From an uncultured Oscillospiraceae bacterium (GTDB lineage: Bacteria; Bacillota; Clostridia; Oscillospirales; Oscillospiraceae): a stretch of 28,122 nucleotides of DNA. The stretch spans positions 1 to 28,122 of the forward strand of contig CAKUOS010000030.1 in the NCBI GenBank assembly GCA_934670025.1. Reading direction: 5' to 3'. This document shows positions 7,076-13,654 of the stretch, piece after piece. A program made the translations under genes and the position numbers. The notes under the pieces were generated by a model. It was not told the origin of the DNA and did no database searches. It saw only the letters and a program-made list of their open reading frames with translations. Each line of letters opens with the position of its first letter. The stretch's first letter is position 1.

Positions 7076-7273
7076 TGTCTCCGACGGCCATATCTTTTCC
7101 CGTGCGTGGGAAAAGATATGGAAGAAAAGGACGCTTTTCTGCTCAAAAACCGCCGTCACGAGCCTGCTCAAAAAAGGGACGGTCTTCACCGACCGCCCCT
7201 CATGCCTATCTAAAAGCCAAACCGCAAACTTGGTTTGCGGCCTACTTCTTTTGCATTGGTCTTCCACGTTTGC
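7076..7273. other. Non-coding spacer with a perfect 14-bp hairpin and a decayed B unit
   Basis: Contains an inverted repeat with perfect 14-bp arms CCATATCTTTTCCC (7088-7101) and its complement (7108-7121), loop GTGCGT, followed by AAGAAAAGGACGC, which resembles the spacer after B units. A shortened B-like hairpin with 8-bp arms and loop TTG lies at 7222-7240. No convincing gene is seen: reading frames here have no Shine-Dalgarno and code for repeat-derived peptides. Confidence 0.55.
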
Positions 7274-7651
7274 GTAGGGGCCGATGCCCACATCGGCCCG
7301 GCAGAATGCATATCCGAAACGCGAAACCCTTCGGCGAATCCGATGGTTCCCTTCGGGCCGATGTGGGCATCGGCCCCTACATCTTCCCGGAGGGTTTTGC
7401 AAAACCAGAACGCAAACCAGCAAAGCGTTTGCGTTTTGGAAAGAAACGAGCTTAGAGAATAAAAAGCCAAAATGCAGGCTCGGCCTGCGGTTTGGAAAGG
7501 AGGAAGCGAGCTTAGAGAATAAAAAAACCGAAACGCAAACTTGGTTTGCGTTTCGGAAAGGAGGAAGCGGCTTTAGAGGATAAGAGACATCGCTCCGCGA
7601 TGGCTCGTTCCGTCAAAGCAGCTTCCGACGCCGTCAAAGCCGTTTCTGACG
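7274..7651 (+). repeat. Composite palindromic element, copy 2 (most complete)
   Basis: Order: inverted family A hairpin (7274-7299), 55-bp core (7300-7354), direct A hairpin (7355-7380), CTTCCCGGAGGG, three B units (7405-7439, 7467-7495, 7528-7556) separated by AAAGGAGG-AAGCGAGC-TTAGAGAATAA type spacers (the first lacks GGAGG), and a tail with hairpin ATCGC-TCC-GCGAT and two CGTCAAAGC blocks ending at TTTCTGACG. The core matches copy 3 at 46 of 55 positions by hand alignment. The last 18 bases are also the end of the eamA-type gene on the other strand. Confidence 0.82.
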
Positions 7652-8470
7652 CGGGGCGGTGCAGTAACAGACGCAGAGCGTCACGAGGACCGTGGCGCAG
7701 CCGAGGAGCGAAAAAAGGCTCATCTTTTCGCGCAGCAGCAAAAACGTCCACACGGGCGCGAGCACAGGCTCGAGCATGGCGATGAAGTTCGCGCTGAGCG
7801 ACGGCGTGGTGCGGATGCCCCTGGCAAACAGGCCCCACGCGCCCGCGCCGACGAGCAGGCCGAACGCCGCGGCCAGCGCCCAGTCGGCCGCCGTGCCGCC
7901 TGCGAACGCACCGGTCAGGGCGCAGACGGGAAGACACAGGACATACAGGCCGCTGCCGAGCAGGACCGCGTCCGCCGCGTCGGCTCCCGGCAGACGGCTG
8001 GTGAAGAACACGCCCGCGTAGCACACGCCCGAGACGACAGCGAGGAGATTGCCCAGCATCCCGCCGCGGCTCGGCTCACCGAGGCAGGTGAGGAAAATGC
8101 CCGCCACAAGCACAAGGCATGTCAGGCACTCGCGCCGCTGCGGGAGCTTTTTCGTCAGGAGCGCAGAGAAGAGGATGATAAACAGCGGCGAGGTATATTG
8201 CAGGGCGATGGTATTGGCGGCGGTGGTGTATTTAAATGAGAGGATCAGGAAGATCCCCTGCCCGAAAAAGCACAGCGCGGGCAGAAGCGTCGGCCACCGG
8301 ACGGGCCACGGCAGATGCCGCCGCCCGATCGCCAGCGCGAAAAACGCCACCGCGCCGCGCACGACGGCCACCGTCAGTCCATCCCAGTGAATGAGCTTGG
8401 AAAAGACGCCGCCCGTGCTCCACAGCACGGCCGCCGCCAGAAGACACAGTGCGCCGCGATCCTTTTTCAT
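7634..8470 (-). CDS. EamA/DMT-superfamily inner-membrane transporter
   Basis: 278 residues with ten hydrophobic segments in two homologous halves. The N-terminal half begins LCLLAAAVLWSTGGVFSKLI and includes the typical FKYTTAANTIALQYTSPLF segment; the second half includes TTPSLSANFIAMLEPVLAPV. Known: EamA proteins export or import small metabolites; the substrate cannot be deduced. ATG 8470 follows GGGGAG. It lies 37 bases after the LysR gene on the same strand, so the two are probably co-transcribed. Odd: the last codons (RQKRL and stop) coincide with the tail of composite element copy 2, so the element seems to have replaced the original C-terminus. No terminator directly follows; the hairpins at 6715-6771 may act. 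Confidence 0.88.
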   Translation of the reverse strand: MKKDRGALCLLAAAVLWSTGGVFSKLIHWDGLTVAVVRGAVAFFALAIGRRHLPWPVRWPTLLPALCFFGQGIFLILSFKYTTAANTIALQYTSPLFIILFSALLTKKLPQRRECLTCLVLVAGIFLTCLGEPSRGGMLGNLLAVVSGVCYAGVFFTSRLPGADAADAVLLGSGLYVLCLPVCALTGAFAGGTAADWALAAAFGLLVGAGAWGLFARGIRTTPSLSANFIAMLEPVLAPVWTFLLLREKMSLFSLLGCATVLVTLCVCYCTAPRQKRL

Positions 8471-8507
8471 ACGCTTCTCCCCTTTTTTATCGGTTTATCG
8501 GATTTTT

Positions 8508-9311
8508 TCAGATACACACGGACGGCCCGGCGGCAAGATAGAACGAGGCGTGCGCCTCCGCGTCCGCCAGGGGCACGTTCACGCGGCCGGGATAGGCGAT
8601 ATGCCGCCGCTCGCGGCCGTAGTCCGTGGTGAAGCACGGCAGCGAAGAGGCGTTGACCAGCTCGTCGAACTCCGCGGCGTCCGCCTGGGTGAGAAATTTG
8701 GAATCGGGCATTTTTTCGCGGCAGAGCGCGCCCCAGAAGCCCAGCCCTGCGCGCAGAAGGAAGCTGTAGCCGTTGATATCCGCGAAGCACAGCGCGCCGC
8801 GCTGCGCCAGCTCATGCTCCGGAGGGACGCAGACGAACAGCCGTTCGCGCATGAAGAGCTTCGCGCCGTCGATCCGGAACGGCAGGATGACCGCGTCGCA
8901 CGCGCCGTTTTTCCACTCGGACAGCGCCTCTTCGCTGCGGCAGACGGACGAGGAGACCATCCTGCCGGGCTGCGCGTCGTTCAGCTCGTGCAGCAGCTCC
9001 CACAGGGGCGCGGGCGCGCAGGAGCGCACGACGAGCGTCTTTTGCCGCCGGTCAAAGGCGCGGACCTGCTGCACGGCCTCCTCCGCGTCGCGCAGGAGCT
9101 TGCGCGCGTGCTCCACGGCGAGACGGCCCGTATCGTTCAGCTCGATCCGGTTCTTTCCGCGCGTGAAAAGCGGAACGCCGTAATACTGCTCCAGATGCTG
9201 CATCGCGCGCGTGACGGAGGGCGCAGAAAGGCGGAATTCCTCCGCGACCCGGCCGAGCGTGCCGAGGTCGGCAAAGGCCGCGAGCTGCTTGAGTTCATAC
9301 AGGTCGATCAT
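8508..9311 (-). CDS. LysR-family transcriptional regulator
   Basis: 267 residues. N-terminal winged helix-turn-helix (about 3-60) starts MIDLYELKQLAAFADLGTLG and includes LSAPSVTRAMQHLEQYYGVP with LFTRGKNRIELNDTG after it. A shortish substrate-binding domain follows (about 90-267). ATG 9311 is chosen because GGAGG lies 8 bases upstream; a GTG three codons earlier is the alternative. Known: LysR proteins usually control a neighbouring operon in response to a small molecule. Here it precedes the EamA gene and diverges from the MATE gene, so one or both exporters are likely targets (inference). A perfect 7-bp palindrome (9329-9345) lies between the two divergent genes. Confidence 0.9.
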   Translation of the reverse strand: MIDLYELKQLAAFADLGTLGRVAEEFRLSAPSVTRAMQHLEQYYGVPLFTRGKNRIELNDTGRLAVEHARKLLRDAEEAVQQVRAFDRRQKTLVVRSCAPAPLWELLHELNDAQPGRMVSSSVCRSEEALSEWKNGACDAVILPFRIDGAKLFMRERLFVCVPPEHELAQRGALCFADINGYSFLLRAGLGFWGALCREKMPDSKFLTQADAAEFDELVNASSLPCFTTDYGRERRHIAYPGRVNVPLADAEAHASFYLAAGPSVCI

Positions 9312-9328
9312 ACGCCGCACCTCCGCAC

Positions 9329-9345
9329 CTTTCAGTTTCTGAAAG
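9329..9345. promoter_or_regulatory. Palindromic candidate LysR binding site
   Basis: CTTTCAG-TTT-CTGAAAG, arms of 7 bp, contains the T-N11-A arrangement common in LysR boxes. It sits 18 bases upstream of the lysR start codon and about 100 bases upstream of the MATE gene. Function inferred. I found no convincing promoter for the MATE gene between here and its start. Confidence 0.5.
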
Positions 9346-9442
9346 GCAGATTTCGATATCCATAGTGTACTTCATCGGAAAAAGGTTGTAAAGTGAGGGC
9401 TGCAAAAAACTGTGCATTTCTGTGGAAAAGAGGTCGTTTGCC

Positions 9443-10828
9443 TTGGCAACACATACGAAAAAGCAGCTCGATATGCTGCACGGGCCGATCTGGAGCAAGC
9501 TGCCGCGCTTCGCGTTGCCCGTCGCGGCGACGGCGATCCTGGAGCAGCTGTTCAACGCCTCCGACGTGGCCGTGGTCGGCAACTTCACCGGCGAGGCCCG
9601 CACGGCCGCCGTCGCGGCCGTCGGCGCGAACAGCCCCATCATCGGGCTGATCGTCAATCTGTTCATCGGCATCGCGCTCGGCACGAACGTCGTCATCGCC
9701 CACGCCGTCGGACAGGGCGAGAAGGATGTCGTGCAGAAGGCCGTACACACGTCGGTGCTGGTGTCGGTCATCGGCGGCATTCTGGTGGCGCTGCTCGGCG
9801 AGCTTGCGGCCGCGCCGCTGCTGCGGCTGCTGAACGTCCCGGACGACGTGTTCCCGCTGGCGCTTTTGTATCTGCGCATCTATCTGGCCGGGATGCCGGT
9901 GATCCTGCTGTATAACTTCGAGGCCGCGATCTTCCGCAGCGTCGGCGAGACGAAGGTGCCGCTGCTGGCGCTGGCGTCGTCCGGTGTGCTGAACGTTGCT
10001 CTGAACCTGTTTTTCGTCGCCGTGCTGCATATGACGGTCAACGGCGTGGCCATCGCCACGGTCATCTCCAACGCGGTGAGCGCGGCGATCCTCTACCGCC
10101 GTCTGCGCCGGTCGCAGGCGCAGATCCTTCTGGAGCCGAAGCGGCTGCGCATCGATGCGGAGGTTTTGAAGCGCATTCTGCGCATCGGCCTGCCTGCGGG
10201 CATCCAGAGCTCGGTGTTCGCGCTGTCGAACATCGTGATCCAGTCGGCCATCAACAGTCTGGGCACGGTCGTCATGGCGGCGTCGAGCGCGGCGTTCAAC
10301 ATCGAGATCATCACGTACGATATCCTCAACTCGTTCTCGCAGGCGTGTACGACGTTCGTGGGGCAGAACTTCGGCGCAGGCGAGCTGCGCCGGTGCAAAA
10401 AGACGCTGGCGCTGTGCCTGATCGAGGGCGGCGTGCTGCTGGCGGCCGGTATCGCGCTCATTTTGTGCTTCGGCCGGTCGCTGCTGGCCATCTTCAACAG
10501 CGATCCCGCGGTCGTCGCCACGGGCTACATCCGGCTGATGCTCATCATGGTGTCCCATGCGTTCAGCCTGCTGTACGAGGTCATGTCCGGTTATCTGCGC
10601 GGGTTCGGCATCTCGCTGGCGCCGGCGCTGCTGACGATGCTCGGCGTGTGCGGCATCCGCGTGGTGTGGATCGAGACGGTATTCCCGCAGAGCCGGAATT
10701 TCCAGACCATCATGGCGGCGTATCCCGTCAGCCTGTCCGTGACGGCGCTGCTCATTTTCATCACGCTGCTGTGCTACCGCCCGTCGAAGCGCTTTGCGGC
10801 CTTGCAGCGGAGCGAACGGGACGCATAA
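9443..10828 (+). CDS. MATE-family multidrug/metabolite efflux transporter
   Basis: 461 residues, normal for the family, with twelve hydrophobic segments in two halves. The N-terminal motif KQLDMLHGPIWSKLPRFALP followed by ILEQLFNASDVAVVGNFTG is characteristic of clostridial MATE proteins; the second half starts near residue 230 with LRIGLPAGIQSSVFALSNIV. Known: Na+ or H+ driven export of drugs or metabolites. Start is TTG 9443 because AAGAGG lies 9 bases upstream; an in-frame GTG at 9422 lacks a Shine-Dalgarno. It diverges from the LysR gene and ends at a strong terminator (10833-10868). Confidence 0.9.
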   Translation: MATHTKKQLDMLHGPIWSKLPRFALPVAATAILEQLFNASDVAVVGNFTGEARTAAVAAVGANSPIIGLIVNLFIGIALGTNVVIAHAVGQGEKDVVQKAVHTSVLVSVIGGILVALLGELAAAPLLRLLNVPDDVFPLALLYLRIYLAGMPVILLYNFEAAIFRSVGETKVPLLALASSGVLNVALNLFFVAVLHMTVNGVAIATVISNAVSAAILYRRLRRSQAQILLEPKRLRIDAEVLKRILRIGLPAGIQSSVFALSNIVIQSAINSLGTVVMAASSAAFNIEIITYDILNSFSQACTTFVGQNFGAGELRRCKKTLALCLIEGGVLLAAGIALILCFGRSLLAIFNSDPAVVATGYIRLMLIMVSHAFSLLYEVMSGYLRGFGISLAPALLTMLGVCGIRVVWIETVFPQSRNFQTIMAAYPVSLSVTALLIFITLLCYRPSKRFAALQRSERDA

Positions 10829-10832
10829 AAAG

Positions 10833-10868
10833 AAGGTACAGCCCGCAAATTTGGGTTGTACCTTTTTT
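10833..10868. terminator. Bidirectional intrinsic terminator
   Basis: Arms AGGTACAGCCC and GGGTTGTACCT (one G-T pair) with an 8-nt AT-rich loop, followed by TTTTTT on plus and CTTCTTTTT on minus. It ends the convergent MATE gene (plus) and can end the ATC-hydrolase-like gene (minus). Confidence 0.85.
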
Positions 10869-10893
10869 CTGCGCAGCGAACCTTCGCAGACGC

Positions 10894-10945
10894 GGGCCGG
10901 CAGAGTCGCCGGCCCCTGCAGCGGGGTTCGGCAAGGTGTGCGCAA
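10894..10945 (+). repeat. Family A palindromic repeat with extended flank
   Basis: Hairpin GGGCCGGC-AGAGTC-GCCGGCCC (10894-10915) followed by CTGCAG. The 30 or so bases after it resemble those after the copy at 12112 (shared CGG..TTCGGCA and GTGCGC). It lies between the MATE terminator and the next gene. Confidence 0.75.
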
Positions 10946-10954
10946 AGCGAAAGG

Positions 10955-11563
10955 TCATTGCAGCGTTTCGCGCAGGCACAGGCAGAAGTCGCAGCAGTCG
11001 CCGCCGCGGCCGAGCGTCTTCGTCCTGCGCCAGTAAAGCTGCGGATGCAGGCCGTTGTAGGTGATATCGTCGCTGTCGCAGAAGCAGCGGCACAGCTCCG
11101 GACAGCCGTACTGCACGCACAGGTCGTGGTACGGGCACCGCGTCATATCGATGCGCCAGACGCCGCCGGTCGTCCGGATCTCACGCGCGGCAAAGCCCGC
11201 CGACGGGCCGAAGAGCTTCGGCGTCTCGGCGGCAAAGATCGCCGGGACGCGGCGGTAGAGCCCCGGGATGCGCATGAGCGCGAGAAACGCCTTTTTCTGA
11301 CGGTGCGCCTTGTCCTCCACGTAGCCGTGGACAGTCCGGAGCGCCTCGTCCTTCGGCAGGACGCTTTGCAGCGTCTCATACGCGGCGATGCCGGGCAGGA
11401 TCTGCGCGTACAGGTGGCGCTGCTTCTGCTTTGTCGCGCCTGCGTTCTCCCGTTCGAGCTGCGCAAGGCGCTGCGCGAATGCGGCGCGCAGCTGTGCCGC
11501 CTGCGGCGCAAAGCGCTGCGCGGCGGTCTGCTCAAAATTACGTTGCAGATAGCTTTTTTTCAT
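10955..11563 (-). CDS. L-2-amino-thiazoline-4-carboxylic acid hydrolase-like protein (ATC hydrolase family)
   Basis: 202 residues. The C-terminal half shows the family pattern CPYHDLC...GCPELCRCFC...DD..Y....HP.L...RT.TL..GG..CDF (residues 143-194). The N-terminal third is helical and Arg/Gln/Ala-rich. Ten cysteines fall within residues 143-196, which suggests metal or redox chemistry (inference). Known: the named family includes enzymes that open ATC to S- or N-carbamoylcysteine, but most members are uncharacterised, so the reaction is uncertain. ATG 11563 is chosen over upstream frame because GGAGG lies 7 bases before it and the promoter (11607-11635) would lie inside a longer frame. It is a single-gene unit ending at the shared terminator. 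Confidence 0.75.
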   Translation of the reverse strand: MKKSYLQRNFEQTAAQRFAPQAAQLRAAFAQRLAQLERENAGATKQKQRHLYAQILPGIAAYETLQSVLPKDEALRTVHGYVEDKAHRQKKAFLALMRIPGLYRRVPAIFAAETPKLFGPSAGFAAREIRTTGGVWRIDMTRCPYHDLCVQYGCPELCRCFCDSDDITYNGLHPQLYWRRTKTLGRGGDCCDFCLCLRETLQ

Positions 11564-11606
11564 ATATTGCCTCCGGAAAAGAGTTAGATATCTTGAACAG
11601 GGAGCT

Positions 11607-11635
11607 ATTATAGTACCGGTCCGCGCGGCTGTCAA
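11607..11635 (-). promoter_or_regulatory. Perfect consensus sigma-A promoter
   Basis: Minus strand: TTGACA (11630-11635), 17-base spacer, TATAAT (11607-11612). It drives the ATC-hydrolase-like gene with a leader of about 35 nt. The -35 box starts two bases from the tail end of composite element copy 3. Confidence 0.9.
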
Positions 11636-11636
11636 G

Positions 11637-12032
11637 ACGTCGGAAACGACCTCGACGAAACGAGTCTTCGCAAGCGAAGCCTCTTATTCTCTGAGCTCGT
11701 TTCCTCCTTTCCAAAATGCAGACCAAGTCTGCATTTTGGTTCCTTGCGCCCGCAGGCGCACATTGCAAGTTTCAGAGCGCCGACACCGCCGTCACAAGCA
11801 ATGGCGTGCGCGTCAGAAACGACCTTGCCGAAACGAATCATCGCAGAGCGATGCTTCTTATTCTCTAAGCTCGTTTCCTCCTTTCCAAAATGCAGACCAA
11901 GTCTGCATTTTGGTCTTTTCTCTCTGTAGGTGCCGACGACTCTGTCGGCCCAAAGGGCAGCATCGAATTCGCCGAAGCGTTCAACGTTTCAGATATGCAT
12001 TCTGCCGGGCCGATGTGGGCATCGGCCCCTAC
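11637..12032 (-). repeat. Composite palindromic element, copy 3 (opposite orientation)
   Basis: Read on minus: inverted A hairpin (12032-12007), 55-bp core (12006-11952), A hairpin (11951-11926), B unit (11913-11885, 13-bp arms, loop TTG), spacer AAAGGAGGAAACGAGC-TTAGAGAATAAGAA, tail with hairpin CATCGC-TCT-GCGATG ending near 11811, a 70-bp insert, a second identical B unit (11739-11711), spacer, and a second tail with hairpin CTTCGC-TT-GCGAAG ending at 11637. The order matches copy 2. The stretch 11636-12190 holds no gene that I can support. Confidence 0.8.
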
Positions 12033-12137
12033 GGCTTCCCGGAAGGGATTTGCACAGTCCAAAGCCTCCCCTTTTAAGGGAAGGTGCCGAGCAAATCGAG
12101 GCGGAGAGGTCGGGCCGGCAGAGTCGCCGGCCCCTAC
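12033..12137 (+). repeat. Repeat remnants downstream of cobQ
   Basis: Holds the CTTCCCGGAAGG flank seen next to other A hairpins (12035-12046), an imperfect inverted repeat CCTCCCCTT/AAGGGAAGG (12065-12084) with the purine-rich sequence to 12109, and a family A hairpin GGGCCGGC-AGAGTC-GCCGGCCC with CCTAC (12112-12137). The CCTCCCC element resembles another dispersed repeat type of Clostridia that I recall, but only one copy is here. No clear terminator for the cobalamin operon is visible up to 12190. Confidence 0.6.
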
Positions 12138-12190
12138 AACGGTTTTCGGCAGATCGTGCGCCCGCAGAAGCGGAGCAGCGCCGCGGGTAT

Positions 12191-13654
12191 TCAGCGCTCG
12201 CGGCGCAGAGCGCGGTAGACCAGCTCCATATCGAGGCCCGCGCGCACGGCGGCGGCCAGCGTATCATACTGCCGCTCCTTATATTCGCGCAGGTCAAAGC
12301 TGCCGAGCTGCGCAAAGTCCGCGCCGCTGCGTGCACACAGCGCGCGCAGGATCGCGTCGGTGACGCCCGGCGCGTCGAAGACGCCGTGGACGTAGCTGCC
12401 GTAGACGCTGCCCGCGCAGATGACCGGCGGCAGCGCGTCGCCGCTGCGGCCCATGTGGATCTCGTAGCCCTCGTAGGAAAGGCCGTTCAGACCGGCAAAC
12501 AGCCCCTGCACGCCCGAAAACGTGCCGTGCGTCTGCGTCTGGACCTTTTCGCCGCAGAAGACCGTCTGCACCGGCAGAAGACCCATGCCGCGGATGTCGG
12601 TCAGACCCGCGGCCTCGACGCCGCCCGGGTCGGAGACTGCCTGCCCGAGCATCTGATAGCCGCCGCAGACGCCGAACACGGGCGTGCCGCGCGCGGCCTC
12701 CTTTAAGATCGCGGCCTCAAGCCCGCTCTCGCGCAGCCAACAGAGATCCGCGATGGTGCTCTTAGTGCCGGGGATACAGATCAGATCGGGCGCGCCGAGA
12801 TCCCGGACGGACGAAATATAGCGCACGGAGACGTTGGCATAGCGCTCGAACGGCGCAAAATCGGTGAAGTTCGAGATCTTCGGCAGACGGATGACCGCGA
12901 TATCGACGAGCTTGCGCGCCGTATCGCGCGAAAAGCGCTCGGTGAGGCTGTCTTCATCGTCGATGTCCACGCGCGTATACGGCACGACACCCGCGACCGG
13001 TACGCCGCAAAGCCGCTCGAGCTGGCGAAGGCCCGGTTCGAGGATCGTGCGGTCGCCGCGGAACTTGTTGACGATGAGGCCCTTGACGCGCGCGCGCTCG
13101 TCCGCCTCCAACAGGGCGATGGTGCCGTAGAGCTGCGCGAAGACGCCGCCGCGGTCGATATCGCCGATGAGCAGCACCGGCGCGTCGACGAGCTTTGCAA
13201 GGCCCATATTGACGAAATCATCCTGCTTGAGGTTGATCTCGGCCGGGCTGCCCGCGCCCTCAATGACGATCACGTCGTTTTCCGCCGCAAGACTCTCATA
13301 CGCGCGCAGCACGTCGGGAAGAAAGGCGTGTTTGCGGCGGTAATACTCCGCCGCGCCCATATTGCCGACCGCGCGGCCGTTTACGATGACCTGACTGCCC
13401 GAGTCGGTCGTCGGTTTTAAGAGGATGGGGTTCATGCGCACATCGGGCGCGAGGCCCGCGGCCTCGGCCTGGACGACCTGCGCGCGGCCCATCTCGCCGC
13501 CGTCCGCGGTAATGAACGAGTTGAGGGCCATATTCTGGCTTTTGAACGGCGCGACGCGATAGCCGTCCTGACGGAAAATGCGGCAGAGCGCCGCGGCAAG
13601 CAGGCTCTTGCCCGCGTTTGACATCGTTCCCTGCAGCATGAGGTTCAGCGCCAT
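12191..13654 (-). CDS. cobQ: Cobyric acid synthase (glutamine-dependent amidotransferase)
   Basis: 487 residues, full length. N-terminal ATP-binding amidoligase domain: LMLQGTMSNAGKSLLAAALC (5-24), FKSQNMALNS (37-46) and IEGAGSPAEINL (131-142). C-terminal type 1 glutamine amidotransferase domain: nucleophile Cys330 in FGVCGGYQML and His423 in YVHGVFD. Known: amidates side chains b, d, e and g of adenosylcobyrinate a,c-diamide in the cytoplasm (also called CbiP). ATG 13654 lies inside the end of cobD with a 10-nt overlap and a GGAGGAA-like site upstream. Last gene of the cobalamin operon. Confidence 0.96.
   Translation of the reverse strand: MALNLMLQGTMSNAGKSLLAAALCRIFRQDGYRVAPFKSQNMALNSFITADGGEMGRAQVVQAEAAGLAPDVRMNPILLKPTTDSGSQVIVNGRAVGNMGAAEYYRRKHAFLPDVLRAYESLAAENDVIVIEGAGSPAEINLKQDDFVNMGLAKLVDAPVLLIGDIDRGGVFAQLYGTIALLEADERARVKGLIVNKFRGDRTILEPGLRQLERLCGVPVAGVVPYTRVDIDDEDSLTERFSRDTARKLVDIAVIRLPKISNFTDFAPFERYANVSVRYISSVRDLGAPDLICIPGTKSTIADLCWLRESGLEAAILKEAARGTPVFGVCGGYQMLGQAVSDPGGVEAAGLTDIRGMGLLPVQTVFCGEKVQTQTHGTFSGVQGLFAGLNGLSYEGYEIHMGRSGDALPPVICAGSVYGSYVHGVFDAPGVTDAILRALCARSGADFAQLGSFDLREYKERQYDTLAAAVRAGLDMELVYRALRRER

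Noticed and set aside
7088..7121. Terminator
   Set aside because: Perfect 14-bp hairpin, but no T run follows on either strand; kept only as an unexplained hairpin.
7235..7470. Small protein-coding frames across the repeats (peptide SDMHSAGPMWASAPT shared with 11980-12030)
   Set aside because: The shared peptide comes from the repeated core and A hairpin DNA; there is no Shine-Dalgarno or promoter, and the repeats occur in both orientations.
6874..7556. CRISPR array
   Set aside because: The repeated units are palindromes with varying arms and the spacers between them are the conserved part, the reverse of a CRISPR; no cas gene is present.
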